Assembly: GCF_008831545.1 (NCBI RefSeq)
Contig: NZ_CP044523.1
Span: 2,046,001-2,110,000 of the forward strand
Source: Halorussus halophilus
GTDB lineage: Archaea; Halobacteriota; Halobacteria; Halobacteriales; Haladaptataceae
DNA: 64,000 bases
Direction of reading: 5' to 3'
In this document: positions 7,472-15,611 of the stretch, piece after piece
How the letters are laid out: each line of letters begins with the position of its first letter
Numbering within the stretch: position 1 is the stretch's first letter
Notes under the pieces: generated by a model
Databases searched by the model: none
What the model saw: only the letters and a program-made list of their open reading frames with translations
What the model was told of the DNA's origin: nothing
Program-made: the position numbers and the translations under genes

Positions 7472-9039
7472 GCGTGTTCACCTCCCTGTAGGACCGAATC
7501 GATGTACGCCTGTCGGTCCAGTGCGGCGTTCGCACCCGCTTCCGCGGCGCGGTACACCACGTCGAAGCCGATGCCGAGGACCACGATGGCGACTGCGAGC
7601 AACAGGACGACCGCGACGAGCGAGACGCGCGAGTCGCCGTGCTGGACGAGGAGGCTGGGTTCGCCCCAGAAGCCGCGGTTCCACGCCCGCGAGAAGTACG
7701 CGATAGTTAGGATGGCCCCGACCAGCGCGACGGCGAGCGCGAGGTTCGACCCGGCGCGACCCGCCGCGTCGAAGACGAGCAACTTGCCGAAGAAGCCCGA
7801 CAGCGGTGGGATGCCGATGAGTGCGAGCGCGCCGACGAAGAAACTCCCCGAGAGGACCGGAGCCTTCTCGCTCAGTCCACCGAGGTCCGGAAACTCCGTG
7901 GTGCCGACGGTGTCGTACACCGCGCCGCTCGCCAAGAAGAGCAGTCCCTTAGCGAACCCGTGGTTGAGCGCGTAGACGAGCGCCGCGGCGACGCCGAGCG
8001 TCTGGATGGTCGAATCGCCGCTCGTCGCCGCGATAGCCAACGGCAGGACGATGAACCCGACCTGTCCGATGGAGGAGTACGCGAGCAGTCCGTCGATGTC
8101 GTCGCGACCGACCGCGCCGAAGCCGCCGACGAGGATGCTCGCTGTCGCCATGGCGAACAGAATCGGGCCGTAGAACGCAAGTAAGGAGTCTCCCGAGAAG
8201 CCCGGCAGTGCGAGTTCGCCGATGGTCGCCGCACTGAATATCGTGAAGTAGAGCCGAACGATGGCGTAGACACCGACCTTCTTCACGACGCCCGCAAGCA
8301 TCGCCGACACTGGTGCCGGAGCGGCGCGGTACGCGGCGGGCACCCAGAACTGGAACGGCACGAGTCCGGCCTTCAGCGCGAACACCGCAAACAGGAGTGC
8401 CGAGAGACCGAGTACTGGCGCAGGTGCCGTGCCACCCGACTGTAGCAGTTGGGCGAGGTCGGCCATGTTCAGCGTCCCCGTCGTCGAGTAGAGACCGCCG
8501 ATTGCCAACAGCATGACCGCACTCCCGACTAGGTTGAGGACCACGTACTGGAGCGCGGCGCGGGTGTGTTGTGGCCCGCTGTAGAAGACCACGAGGACGT
8601 AGCTCGACATGAGCATCACTTCGAACCAGACGAAGAGGTTGAAGATGTCGCCCGTGAGGAACGACCCCGTGACGCCGACCATCATGAAGTGGTACAGCGG
8701 GTGGTAGGAGACGCGCTGGCCGAACGCATCGACGTAGACCGTCGAGTAGGCGAGCGCGCCGAGCGAGATGAGAGCCGAGAACGACAGCATGAACGCCGAC
8801 AGGGAGTCGGCGACCAGCGTGATGCCGTACGGCGCGACCCAGCCGGAGAGTTGGTAGCTGAACGTGTTCGCCGCGCCGAGCGGGTCTACGTCGGCCACGA
8901 GCGCGTACACTGCCGCGACGTAGCCGAGGCCGCCAGCGAGGCTCAGAGCGACCTGCACTCTGTTGAACCGGCGAGTGAGCAGTGTCGCGATCGCCGTGAC
9001 GAGCGCGACGAGCAGGGGTGCGATGACCATCTGATTCAT
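7468..9039 (-). CDS. mnhD: Mrp-type cation:proton antiporter subunit D (proton-translocating, NuoN/M-like)
   Basis: 523 residues, about 14 helices. The family core includes FNLFVWFEVMLMSSYVLV (first helix with the essential Glu) and ALKAGLVPFQFWVPAAYRAAP with VKKVGVYAIVR, carrying the membrane lysines used in proton transfer in complex I antiporter-like subunits. MnhD and MnhA are the two large channel subunits of the Mrp antiporter. The start ATG at 9039 overlaps the end of mnhC by 4 bp and its stop overlaps mnhE. Length is normal. Confidence 0.95.
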   Translation of the reverse strand: MNQMVIAPLLVALVTAIATLLTRRFNRVQVALSLAGGLGYVAAVYALVADVDPLGAANTFSYQLSGWVAPYGITLVADSLSAFMLSFSALISLGALAYSTVYVDAFGQRVSYHPLYHFMMVGVTGSFLTGDIFNLFVWFEVMLMSSYVLVVFYSGPQHTRAALQYVVLNLVGSAVMLLAIGGLYSTTGTLNMADLAQLLQSGGTAPAPVLGLSALLFAVFALKAGLVPFQFWVPAAYRAAPAPVSAMLAGVVKKVGVYAIVRLYFTIFSAATIGELALPGFSGDSLLAFYGPILFAMATASILVGGFGAVGRDDIDGLLAYSSIGQVGFIVLPLAIAATSGDSTIQTLGVAAALVYALNHGFAKGLLFLASGAVYDTVGTTEFPDLGGLSEKAPVLSGSFFVGALALIGIPPLSGFFGKLLVFDAAGRAGSNLALAVALVGAILTIAYFSRAWNRGFWGEPSLLVQHGDSRVSLVAVVLLLAVAIVVLGIGFDVVYRAAEAGANAALDRQAYIDSVLQGGEHA

Positions 9040-9395
9040 GCTCTATCACCCAGTTCGAACAGGTCGATAGTGCCGTGTTCTTCGTAGACGCGGTAGGTCA
9101 GCACGAGCGCGAACGCCGTCGTCCCGAAGCCGATGACGATGGCCGTGAGGACGAGCGCCTGCACGAGCGGGTCCGTGACGGCCGCTTCGCCGCCGTGGCC
9201 ACCACCGTGTCCGAGAATGGGAACGCTCCCGGCGAACCCGCCCATCGTGACGAGGTACATGTTCGCCGCTTGGCTGATGATGGAGACGCCCCAGACGACC
9301 CGCACGATGTCGCGGCGCAGGACGAGGAACGTCCCCAGTGCGAACAGCGAGGCGATGACCGCCGCGAGGACGAACTGCGGTTGCGTCGCGGTCAT
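9036..9395 (-). CDS. mnhC: Mrp-type cation:proton antiporter subunit C (NuoK-like)
   Basis: 119 residues with three transmembrane helices (FVLAAVIASLFALGTFLVL; VVWGVSIISQAANMYLVTMG; VQALVLTAIVIGFGTTAFAL). The order TDPLVQALVLTAIVIGFG, with the conserved DPL and Thr-Ala-Ile in the third helix, is the MnhC/NuoK signature. A Gly/His-rich loop (GHGGGHGGEAA) joins helices 2 and 3. It overlaps both neighbours by 4 bp. Confidence 0.94.
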   Translation of the reverse strand: MTATQPQFVLAAVIASLFALGTFLVLRRDIVRVVWGVSIISQAANMYLVTMGGFAGSVPILGHGGGHGGEAAVTDPLVQALVLTAIVIGFGTTAFALVLTYRVYEEHGTIDLFELGDRA

Positions 9396-9856
9396 TCGCT
9401 TCCCACCACCGCGAGAATCGTCAGCAGGCTCCCGACCACGACGAAGTAGACGCCGAGATCGAACGCCAGCGCGCTGGCGACGTGGAGTTCGCCGTAGATG
9501 GGCAGGTGGTGGAGAACCCAGAAGTCCTGATAGAGGAAGTTCTCATCGAACACGACGGGAACCAGTCCCGACACTGCCGCGACGGCGAGTCCGATGCCGA
9601 ACGCCAACTGGTAGTTCTCCACGATGCCGTGTCGCATCGATTCGAGGAGGGGTTGGCGGTTCTGGTGGAGCAATTCCTCTTCGAGGTAGTCGAGTCCGAA
9701 GATGATGTAGATGAGCGCGAAGGCCGTCGTCGTCAGGACGCCCGCGATGAAGCCGCCGCCCGGCAGGTTGTGACCCTGCAACAACAAGGCGACAGCCGTC
9801 ACGAGGATTATCGGTACGACTGCGCGTGTAACCGTGCGTGCGATAACTGTCGTCAT
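9392..9856 (-). CDS. mnhB: Mrp-type cation:proton antiporter subunit B
   Basis: 154 residues, four predicted helices. The start MTTVIARTVTRAVVPIILV is followed by LQGHNLPGGGFIAGVLTTTA, the diagnostic GHNxPGGGFxxG loop of MnhB. A second conserved piece is YGELHVASALAFDLGVYFVVVG. It overlaps mnhA by 4 bp and mnhC by 4 bp. Subunit B is a structural membrane subunit of the Mrp complex. Length is normal. Confidence 0.94.
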   Translation of the reverse strand: MTTVIARTVTRAVVPIILVTAVALLLQGHNLPGGGFIAGVLTTTAFALIYIIFGLDYLEEELLHQNRQPLLESMRHGIVENYQLAFGIGLAVAAVSGLVPVVFDENFLYQDFWVLHHLPIYGELHVASALAFDLGVYFVVVGSLLTILAVVGSE

Positions 9857-12273
9857 TGAGTCTCACCTCGTTCGCGCATGGCGATGAGGGTCAGTACGGA
9901 GAGGGCAGCCATGGCGACGACCGAAATCTCGCCCATGGTGTCGAACGCCCGGAAGTCCACGAGGATGACGTTCACGATGTTGTGGCCGCCTGCTTCCTCC
10001 ACGGTGACTGCGTAGTCCCTGAAGTAGTTGGCAATGCTCTCTTGGCTGGGGTCCGCGGCCGTCGAGACGAGGACGGTGACGAACACCGTCGCGCCGACGA
10101 CCACCGAGAGGACGCCGTCGCGTATCATCTTCGCGCCGCCGACGTTGCCGTAGAACGCGGGCAATCTGTCGAGGACGAGCAGGAAGATGACGAGCGCGAG
10201 CGTCTCGACCACGAGTTGGGTCAGCGCGAGGTCCGGCGCGTCCGCGAGGACGTAGAACACCGCGACCATGAACCCGAGAATCGAGAGGGTCAACACGCCC
10301 GAGATGTGCGAGGGCGCGATGCTCACCGCAATCGCGCCGACGACGGCGACCAGCAGGACGAGTAGCATCGGGAGCGTGACTTCGAACCCGCCGAGGCTTC
10401 CCGGAACTGCCGGAATCGCGACGCCCGCCGCGAGGTAGCCACCGAGTGCCAGCGCGGAGATGGACGCCAGCGCCCACGTCGCGTACGTTCGGAGCAGGCC
10501 GTTCTGGACGGTGCCAGCCACGGTGTCGCTGAAGTCGTTCAGACCCTCGGTTGCGCCGTCGTAGTACCAGTTAGCAGTCAAGGGCGGCACCGACGTAATC
10601 GAGTTGACGCCGTCGTGCAGTCGGTCGTAGAACGGATAGGCCGCCGCGCCGACCGCGATGGTAATCGCGCTCATCGTGAGCGCAGGCGTGATGTGGTCGG
10701 GGATGTAGTAACTGAACCCGTGGAACTCCGCGCCCGGCGGCAACGCCGACTGGGTCACTTCGGCGACGAAGTGGTCGAACGCCGAGAGGTGAATTCCAAA
10801 GGTTCCGAGGATGCCGCCGATGCCGATGATGCCCGCGACGACTGCGAGCAGGAGCGGCGGCGCGAGCATCGTCTTCGGCGGCGAGTGAACCGTGTGGAGT
10901 CCGCGTGGCTTCTCGCCGTAGAACAGCATCATGAACTTGATGGAGTAGAGGAACGTGAAGACGCTCCCGAACACCGCGACGGCGGGGTAGAGCCACGCCA
11001 GACTACCGAGCGCGGCGAGTTCGTGGTGCGTCGCAGCGTGGTAGGACGCTTCGAAGAGTAGTTCCTTAGAGTAGAAGCCATTGAACGGCGGGACGCCTGC
11101 CATCCCGAGTGCGGCAATCGTCGCGATTGCCGCCGTTATCGGGAGGTCCTCTCTGAGACCGCTCAGCTTGTCGATTTTTCTCGTTCCGGCTTCGTGGGCG
11201 ACGATGCCCGCCACGAGGAAGAGTGCGGCCTTGAACGTCGCATGGTTGATGATGTGGAACGCGCCGGTCTCCGCGCCGTAGATGGACGCGAAACCGAACC
11301 CGGCGACGATGAGACCGAGGTGGCTGGCGGTCGAGTACGCCAGCAGTTCCTTGATGTCGGTCGCACCGACCGCGAGAATCGCGGTTATCGTCATCGTCAA
11401 CAAGCCGAGCGTGGCCAGAATCAGCGTCCACTCCTCGCCGACGAAGACGGGACGGAACCGGCCGATGAGGTAGACGCCCGCCTTCACCATCGTCGCGGAG
11501 TGCAGGAACGCCGAAACGGGCGTGGGGGCTTCCATCGCGTTCGGAAGCCAGATGTGAAGCGGCACCTGCGCGGACTTCGCCGCCGCGCCGACCACGAGCA
11601 GGGCGAGTGCAGGCAGGAAGACGCCTGCGCCTCGTAGCGTTTCGACCGTCTGCTCGGGGTTCGAGATGATGCCGTCCGCGCCGAACATGGCGAACGTGCC
11701 AGTCGCGTCGTGGACGAGCAAGAACCCGACGAGCATGAACAGGCCACCCGCGACGGTGATGAGCATCGACTTGCGGGCGGCGTACTGCGAACTCCCAGTC
11801 CGTTGGTAGTGACCGATGAGTACGAACGACGAGAGGCTAGTCAACTCCCAAAACACGAAGAGGGCGATGAGGTCCGCCGCGAAGGCGACGCCCAACATCG
11901 ACCCCATAAACGCGAGTAGCGCGGCGTAGTACTTCGCCTGTCCCGGTTCGCCGTGCATGTACCCGCCGGAGTAGGTGAGGATGAGCACGCCCACGCCGCT
12001 GGCCAGGAACCCGATGAGCAGGGAAAGACCATCGACGTAGAAACTGAGCGCTACTCCGCCTCCGTACGAGGGTATCCACGGGACCGAGACAGTGCCGTGC
12101 GTGCCGTACTGGCTGGCGACGAGTCCGAAACACGCCAGCGCGACGGCCGCCGCGAAGTAGGCTGTCCGCTCGCCCAACGCGCGATAGACCAGCGGCGTCA
12201 CCGCCGCGGCTACGAACGGCAGAAACACGACGGCGAGGACCGCCGCGGCTACTGGGTCCGTTGTCGGTTGCAC
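9853..12273 (-). CDS. mnhA: Mrp-type cation:proton antiporter subunit A (NuoL-like, with C-terminal MbhD/MbhE-like region)
   Basis: 806 residues starting with GTG at 12273. The N-terminal 500 residues are the NuoL-type proton channel: FVFWELTSLSSFVLIGHY has the key Glu, and KSAQVPLHIWLPNAMEAPTP then HSATMVKAGVYLIGRF carry the conserved Lys and His. The C-terminal part (LTLSILGFMVAVFYVLADAP, then FDTMGEISVVAMAALSVLTL) corresponds to the MbhD/MbhE-like helices found in long MrpA proteins. It is the first gene of mnhABCDEFG. A TATA box sits 25-30 bases before the GTG. The complex couples the proton gradient to Na+ extrusion, important for a halophile. Confidence 0.95.
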   Translation of the reverse strand: MQPTTDPVAAAVLAVVFLPFVAAAVTPLVYRALGERTAYFAAAVALACFGLVASQYGTHGTVSVPWIPSYGGGVALSFYVDGLSLLIGFLASGVGVLILTYSGGYMHGEPGQAKYYAALLAFMGSMLGVAFAADLIALFVFWELTSLSSFVLIGHYQRTGSSQYAARKSMLITVAGGLFMLVGFLLVHDATGTFAMFGADGIISNPEQTVETLRGAGVFLPALALLVVGAAAKSAQVPLHIWLPNAMEAPTPVSAFLHSATMVKAGVYLIGRFRPVFVGEEWTLILATLGLLTMTITAILAVGATDIKELLAYSTASHLGLIVAGFGFASIYGAETGAFHIINHATFKAALFLVAGIVAHEAGTRKIDKLSGLREDLPITAAIATIAALGMAGVPPFNGFYSKELLFEASYHAATHHELAALGSLAWLYPAVAVFGSVFTFLYSIKFMMLFYGEKPRGLHTVHSPPKTMLAPPLLLAVVAGIIGIGGILGTFGIHLSAFDHFVAEVTQSALPPGAEFHGFSYYIPDHITPALTMSAITIAVGAAAYPFYDRLHDGVNSITSVPPLTANWYYDGATEGLNDFSDTVAGTVQNGLLRTYATWALASISALALGGYLAAGVAIPAVPGSLGGFEVTLPMLLVLLVAVVGAIAVSIAPSHISGVLTLSILGFMVAVFYVLADAPDLALTQLVVETLALVIFLLVLDRLPAFYGNVGGAKMIRDGVLSVVVGATVFVTVLVSTAADPSQESIANYFRDYAVTVEEAGGHNIVNVILVDFRAFDTMGEISVVAMAALSVLTLIAMRERGETQ

Positions 12274-12297
12274 GTGCGTGAGTCACCCCGGACTCGA

Positions 12298-12304
12298 CTT
12301 AACA
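12298..12304 (-). promoter_or_regulatory. TATA-like box of the mnh operon
   Basis: On the minus strand the sequence reads CTGTTAAG, centred about 28 bases before the GTG start of mnhA at 12273. This supports both the GTG start and a leaderless operon mRNA. Confidence 0.5.
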
Positions 12305-12407
12305 GTTCTCAAACCGTGTGGGGTCGCCGGGAGTGAGGGTTTGACGGTCGTCCAGTTCGTCGCGCTCTCACGCTACACACGAGTGGTTTTGGTCACTCCT
12401 CGGCCGG

Positions 12408-13163
12408 TCAGGAGTCGTCGGCGAAGGTCTGTTCGTCGGTCGCTTCGTCGTCCAACGCCTGCGCGCGGGCCGCCAGAAACGACCCGAATCGCTCGGCGTA
12501 CTCACGCACGGAGTAAGCACCACGTGCCTGAACGTCGTCGGCACTCGGCGAGCGGCCGAGTTCGTCGGCGAGTCGGCGCACGTCCGCGAGCAGTTCTGTC
12601 TCGGACACGTCGCTCTTTGTTCGATTCGTGGCGAAGTCAACCTCCGCGAGCGCGGCCCGCCACGACCCGAATCGACGGTGGTACGTCACGGGCGCGTATT
12701 CGCCGTACTCCTCCATCTCCTCGGCAGTCGGTGGTTGGTCCAGTTCGTCGGCCAGTCGCGTCAGTTCTTGACGGAGGTCCTTCTCGGAAATCTCGTTGGT
12801 CGAGAGCATCGCCTGTTCGATGGCTGCGTTCCAACTCCCGAACCGCGTCTGGTACGTGCGCGTGGAGTACTCGCCGTGGTCGGCCATGTCCCGCTGGGTG
12901 GGCGTCTTCCCCAACTCGGTGTGGAGTCGCTGTAACTCCGCCAGCAACTCGCGGTCGGGAATCGATTTCCCCATGTCGCCGGGGTCGAGTCCGGCCGCTT
13001 CGAGGGCTTCGTCCCACCCGTCGAACACCTCGAAGTACCGCTGTGGGTCACAGTCGCCCTGCTCGTGCATCTCGACTACCGTCGGTGTCTTCCCGAGTCG
13101 CGCGGCCAGCGACTGAAGCGCCGACCGCAGTGTCGTCTCGTCCGCGCGACTCGCTCGACTCAT
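12408..13163 (-). CDS. Protein of four homing-endonuclease-associated repeats (HNH-repeat family), no nuclease domain
   Basis: 251 residues consisting almost entirely of four repeats of about 45 residues plus linkers. Each follows the pattern L..ELGKTPT..DM...GEYS...Y..RFGSW..A: LGKTPTVVEMHEQGD, LGKTPTQRDMADHGEYS, LDQPPTAEEMEEYGEYAP and LGRSPSADDVQARGAYS. This is the homing endonuclease associated repeat, usually found beside HNH or homing nuclease domains and thought to bind DNA. No HNH, GIY or LAGLIDADG motif is present, so the protein may act only in DNA recognition. A related three-repeat protein is encoded at 13980-14540, on the other side of a pilin gene. A TATA-like box lies upstream. 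Confidence 0.85.
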   Translation of the reverse strand: MSRASRADETTLRSALQSLAARLGKTPTVVEMHEQGDCDPQRYFEVFDGWDEALEAAGLDPGDMGKSIPDRELLAELQRLHTELGKTPTQRDMADHGEYSTRTYQTRFGSWNAAIEQAMLSTNEISEKDLRQELTRLADELDQPPTAEEMEEYGEYAPVTYHRRFGSWRAALAEVDFATNRTKSDVSETELLADVRRLADELGRSPSADDVQARGAYSVREYAERFGSFLAARAQALDDEATDEQTFADDS

Positions 13164-13188
13164 TGGTGGTCACTTTTGCGAGAGATAC

Positions 13189-13196
13189 CTTAAAAC
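13189..13196 (-). promoter_or_regulatory. TATA-like box of the four-repeat protein gene
   Basis: On the minus strand GTTTTAAG is centred 29 bases before the ATG at 13163, the distance expected for a leaderless archaeal transcript. Confidence 0.5.
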
Positions 13197-13411
13197 TGCG
13201 CGTTGTTTGTAGTGAATGTTAGCCTCTGTGACGTGCGTGCGATGTTCTCACATTCCGGAAAGTATCATGTTGTATAATTCTATTTTCAGGTAAGCAAGTA
13301 TTTATATAGGTGGCCTCTCAAGAGGATTTGTAAGCACGAATTAACGCCGAGAAAATGCCGGTCTGGGGCGGCTTGACAACCCTTCCGACGATTCAAACGA
13401 GGATTGTTGGA

Positions 13412-13420
13412 CTTATAAAG
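13412..13420 (+). promoter_or_regulatory. TATA box of the pilin gene
   Basis: CTTATAAAG is about 60 bases before the ATG at 13477. Transcription would start near 13440, leaving a leader of about 37 bases with a GGAG at 13460-13463. This gene therefore appears to have a leadered mRNA, unlike most genes in this window. Confidence 0.55.
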
Positions 13421-13476
13421 GACACGGCCAATTCTCGGACGTGAGAACGTGCGTGAAAACGGAGAAATCAAAACAC

Positions 13477-13866
13477 ATGAGCCTCAAACAAGAACTCAAA
13501 GAGAAGCTGTCGGAAACACGAGCTGTGAGCCCGGTCATCGGAGTAATCTTGATGGTCGCCATCACAGTTATTCTTGCTGCAATTATAGGGACATTTGTCC
13601 TTGGACTCGGTGAGAATGTACAGTCGAACGCGTCTGCGGGTGTCGTGGAATCCGCTGCGAACGACAAAGCAGTGACATTGAATTCACTAGGTCCGAATAC
13701 GGACGGTGTCAAGTGTGCAGGCGCAAGCTATCCGAACCTGGCCACACAATCTGTTGAACAAGTCGGTCAGACTCTTGACTGTACTGGAACGGGTGCCGAT
13801 TCCATTGTCGCCTACAGCACGAATGGAGACGCTTCAAACGCGTCGGTATTCACGTTCGACAACTAA
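13477..13866 (+). CDS. Archaeal type IV pilin (PilA-like, N-terminal pilin domain)
   Basis: 129 residues from the ATG at 13477. A basic leader with SETRAVSPVIGVILMVAITV is the haloarchaeal pilin signature: prepilin peptidase would cut just before the hydrophobic helix that builds the filament core. The helix continues as ILAAIIGTFVLGLG. The mature domain is small and rich in Ser, Asn and Ala with two cysteines (VKCAGAS and LDCTGTG), which could form a disulfide. No pilus assembly genes (pilB, pilC) are nearby, so assembly would rely on machinery elsewhere. The gene is AT-richer than its neighbours and has more A/T-ending codons, consistent with horizontal transfer or rapid diversification, common for surface pilins. 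Confidence 0.88.
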   Translation: MSLKQELKEKLSETRAVSPVIGVILMVAITVILAAIIGTFVLGLGENVQSNASAGVVESAANDKAVTLNSLGPNTDGVKCAGASYPNLATQSVEQVGQTLDCTGTGADSIVAYSTNGDASNASVFTFDN

Positions 13867-13877
13867 ACCGATTAACA

Positions 13878-13884
13878 TTTTTTT
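13878..13884 (+). terminator. Poly-T terminator after the pilin gene
   Basis: A run of seven T residues begins 12 bases after the pilin stop codon. Archaeal RNA polymerase commonly terminates at such U-rich tracts without needing a hairpin. Confidence 0.5.
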
Positions 13885-13979
13885 CGGTGAGAAGTACGAC
13901 GTCACAACTTCGATAGAGAACGGTATCGACTACGAAGCGTCTGGGCAGATTCTACCAACAACGAAGACCTAACGTTGCT

Positions 13980-14540
13980 CTATCGATCCGATTCCAACCC
14001 CGCCGCTTCCAACGCCGCGCCCCACGAGTCGAACGCGCGGTAGTAGGGTCGTTGGGAGAAGTCGCCCAACTCGTTCATGTCCTGCTGGGTAGGCGTCCGC
14101 CCGATTTCGTCGCGGAGGGCCCAGAGAGCGGCGACCAGCGCGCACTCGGGAATCCGTCTGCTCGTTCTGGTCTCTCCGGCCAGCCCCGCTTGCTCCTTCG
14201 CCGCTGCCCACGACCCGAAGCGTCGGGTGTAGGTGTGCGGCGAGAACTCGCCGTGGTCGTCCATGTCCTCGAAGCGGGGGAGTCGGTCCAACTCGTTGCG
14301 CACTCGCCGCAATTCCTCGCACAACTCCTCGTCGCTGATGTCGGTGCGGTGGTTCGTCGTCAGTCCAGCGGCGGCCAGTGCGTCGTTCCAACTGCCCCAT
14401 TCGGAGTAGTAGGGGGTCGACGAGTACGGACCGTTCTCGTTCATCTGGGCGCGGGTCGGCGTCTCTCCCAACGCTACGGCGAAGTTCTGCAACGCCTCGA
14501 CCAACTTCTCTCGCGGAATCTCGCTCGCCATCGTAGTCAC
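13980..14540 (-). CDS. Protein of three homing-endonuclease-associated repeats, no nuclease domain
   Basis: 186 residues with three repeats of the same family as the gene at 12408-13163: LGETPTRAQMNENGPYS, LDRLPRFEDMDDHGEFS and IGRTPTQQDMNELGDFS. Each is followed by a Y...F/W-GSW (or DSW) segment and an Ala-rich helix ending in AGL. No catalytic domain is visible. Start codons at 14540 (MTTMASEIPREK) or four codons later are both possible. It reads toward the pilin gene, tail to tail, with 113 bp between. Likely a DNA-binding protein; whether it controls the pilin is only a guess from position. Confidence 0.83.
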   Translation of the reverse strand: MTTMASEIPREKLVEALQNFAVALGETPTRAQMNENGPYSSTPYYSEWGSWNDALAAAGLTTNHRTDISDEELCEELRRVRNELDRLPRFEDMDDHGEFSPHTYTRRFGSWAAAKEQAGLAGETRTSRRIPECALVAALWALRDEIGRTPTQQDMNELGDFSQRPYYRAFDSWGAALEAAGLESDR

Positions 14541-14660
14541 AAATGACTATTTCGTCACCGTATATGTATTTTCGGCCGTGAGGCGTGGAACGAACTCGCG
14601 CTGTACGAGTGGGGACGACACCCATGGCAACGACTCTGTGAGGCGACCAGATACCGTCAC

Positions 14661-14669
14661 CTTTTATTA
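14661..14669 (+). promoter_or_regulatory. TATA box of hpt
   Basis: CTTTTATTA lies 21-29 bases before the ATG at 14690, consistent with a leaderless transcript. Confidence 0.55.
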
Positions 14670-14689
14670 GCGCATCGAGTACACCCAAC

Positions 14690-15256
14690 ATGGATAAGCT
14701 GAAGCAGTCGCTGCTCGACGCTCCCATCATCGAGAAGGACGGTTACCACTACTTCGTACATCCCATCAGCGACGGGATTCCCGTCCTCGAACCCAGTCTC
14801 CTGCGCGAAATCGTCATCCGAATCATTCGGAAAGCCGAACTGGAGGACGTGGACAAAATCGTCACCCCCGCGGCGATGGGCATCCACATCTCGACTGCGG
14901 TGTCGCTAATGACCGACATCCCGTTGGTGGTCATCCGTAAGCGCGAGTACGGACTGGAGGGTGAAGTCGCGCTCTCCCAGCAGACGGGCTACTCCGAGAA
15001 CGAGATGTACGTCAACAACGTCCACGAGGGCGACCGCGTCCTCCTGTTGGACGACGTTCTCAGCACCGGCGGTACGATGAAGGCCATCACCGAGGCGCTC
15101 GACCACATCGGCGCTGACGTGGCTGACGTGGTCGCAGTCATCAAGAAAGTCGGCCCGAACGAGTTGGACGACACCAACTACGACGTGAAGACGCTCATCA
15201 ACGTGGACGTACAGGACGGACAAGTCGTCATCGACGACGAACACGGCGACGGATAG
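14690..15256 (+). CDS. hpt: Hypoxanthine/guanine phosphoribosyltransferase (archaeal HGPRTase)
   Basis: 188 residues, normal for archaeal HGPRTase. The PRPP-binding motif [13 protein letters not shown] is at about residues 117-129. The N-terminal segment ([19 protein letters not shown]) and the [20 protein letters not shown] stretch match the archaeal Hpt subfamily rather than the bacterial one. The enzyme transfers ribose 5-phosphate from PRPP to hypoxanthine or guanine in cytosolic purine salvage. The gene stands alone with its own TATA box. Downstream is a repeat-rich spacer leading to a tRNA gene. Confidence 0.9.
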   Translation: MDKLKQSLLDAPIIEKDGYHYFVHPISDGIPVLEPSLLREIVIRIIRKAELEDVDKIVTPAAMGIHISTAVSLMTDIPLVVIRKREYGLEGEVALSQQTGYSENEMYVNNVHEGDRVLLLDDVLSTGGTMKAITEALDHIGADVADVVAVIKKVGPNELDDTNYDVKTLINVDVQDGQVVIDDEHGDG

Positions 15257-15490
15257 ACGGGAGTTTCGTTTTCTGGGGTTTCGACGTGACGAGCGACGAG
15301 CCACCGACTCGTCGCTTGCGGTCGAATTGGGGGTTAGGAGTGTGTCGAGAGACGGAACTGTGACTTGCGGGGTTCGAACCCGCACGCTTTCGTCATCGGT
15401 CCTCGCGTTCGCTCGGACACGATGACGGGCGTGGCGGAGGTGAGCAGACCGAAGGTCTGCGAGCCTCGTCAGAGCTTGCTCTGACGGTGG

Positions 15491-15514
15491 TGAGCAAACG
15501 CGGTTTGTTTGCGA
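15491..15514 (+). repeat. 24-bp direct repeat, copy 1
   Basis: TGAGCAAACGCGGTTTGTTTGCGA is repeated exactly at 15558-15581. Each copy can itself fold (CAAAC/GTTTG around GCG). It is part of the hairpin-rich spacer next to tRNA-Arg(CCT). Confidence 0.85.
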
Positions 15515-15557
15515 ACGTCGTCACGCCCGCGAACGGAATGAACGGGCGTGACGGGAC

Positions 15558-15581
15558 TGAGCAAACGCGGTTTGTTTGCGA
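15558..15581 (+). repeat. 24-bp direct repeat, copy 2
   Basis: Exact second copy of the repeat at 15491-15514, offset by 67 bp. Confidence 0.85.
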
Positions 15582-15611
15582 GGCTCGCCACGCTCGTTGG
15601 GCGAAGCCTCA

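Larger units (their letters stand above)
13164..13476. other. AT-rich divergent promoter region between the repeat protein and the pilin
   Basis: 313 bp with clearly lower GC than the surroundings (for example the run GTTGTATAATTCTATTTTC at about 13270). It contains the TATA box of the repeat-protein gene on the left (TTAAAA, 13190-13195) and that of the pilin on the right. A further TATA-like run (AGTATTTATATAGG, around 13300) could serve either strand. No coding sequence is convincing. Confidence 0.5.
15257..15611. repeat. Hairpin-rich spacer between hpt and tRNA-Arg, with a tRNA T-arm remnant
   Basis: 355 bp without a gene. It contains a 17-base copy of the tRNA T-arm (15367-15383) identical to 15620-15636. 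It also holds a series of short inverted repeats: 15444-15460 (7-bp stem, GAA loop), 15467-15486 (9-bp stem), 15519-15553 (11-bp stem) and 15586-15622 (12-bp stem reaching into the tRNA). A 24-base direct repeat occurs at 15491-15514 and 15558-15581. No open frame with convincing haloarchaeal protein character was found. Confidence 0.75.

Noticed and set aside
13706-13972. Frame overlapping the end of the pilin and continuing past its stop, suggesting a frameshifted pilin
   Set aside because: The pilin has a normal length and a poly-T terminator directly after its stop. The alternative frame shows no pilin features. A remnant of another gene cannot be excluded but is not supported.
15364-15385. 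T-arm-like sequence as a second tRNA gene
   Set aside because: Only the T-arm is present; no acceptor, D or anticodon arm can be folded around it.
15491-15581. CRISPR-like repeat array beside the tRNA
   Set aside because: Only two copies of a 24-bp repeat, no regular spacers, no cas genes anywhere in the window.
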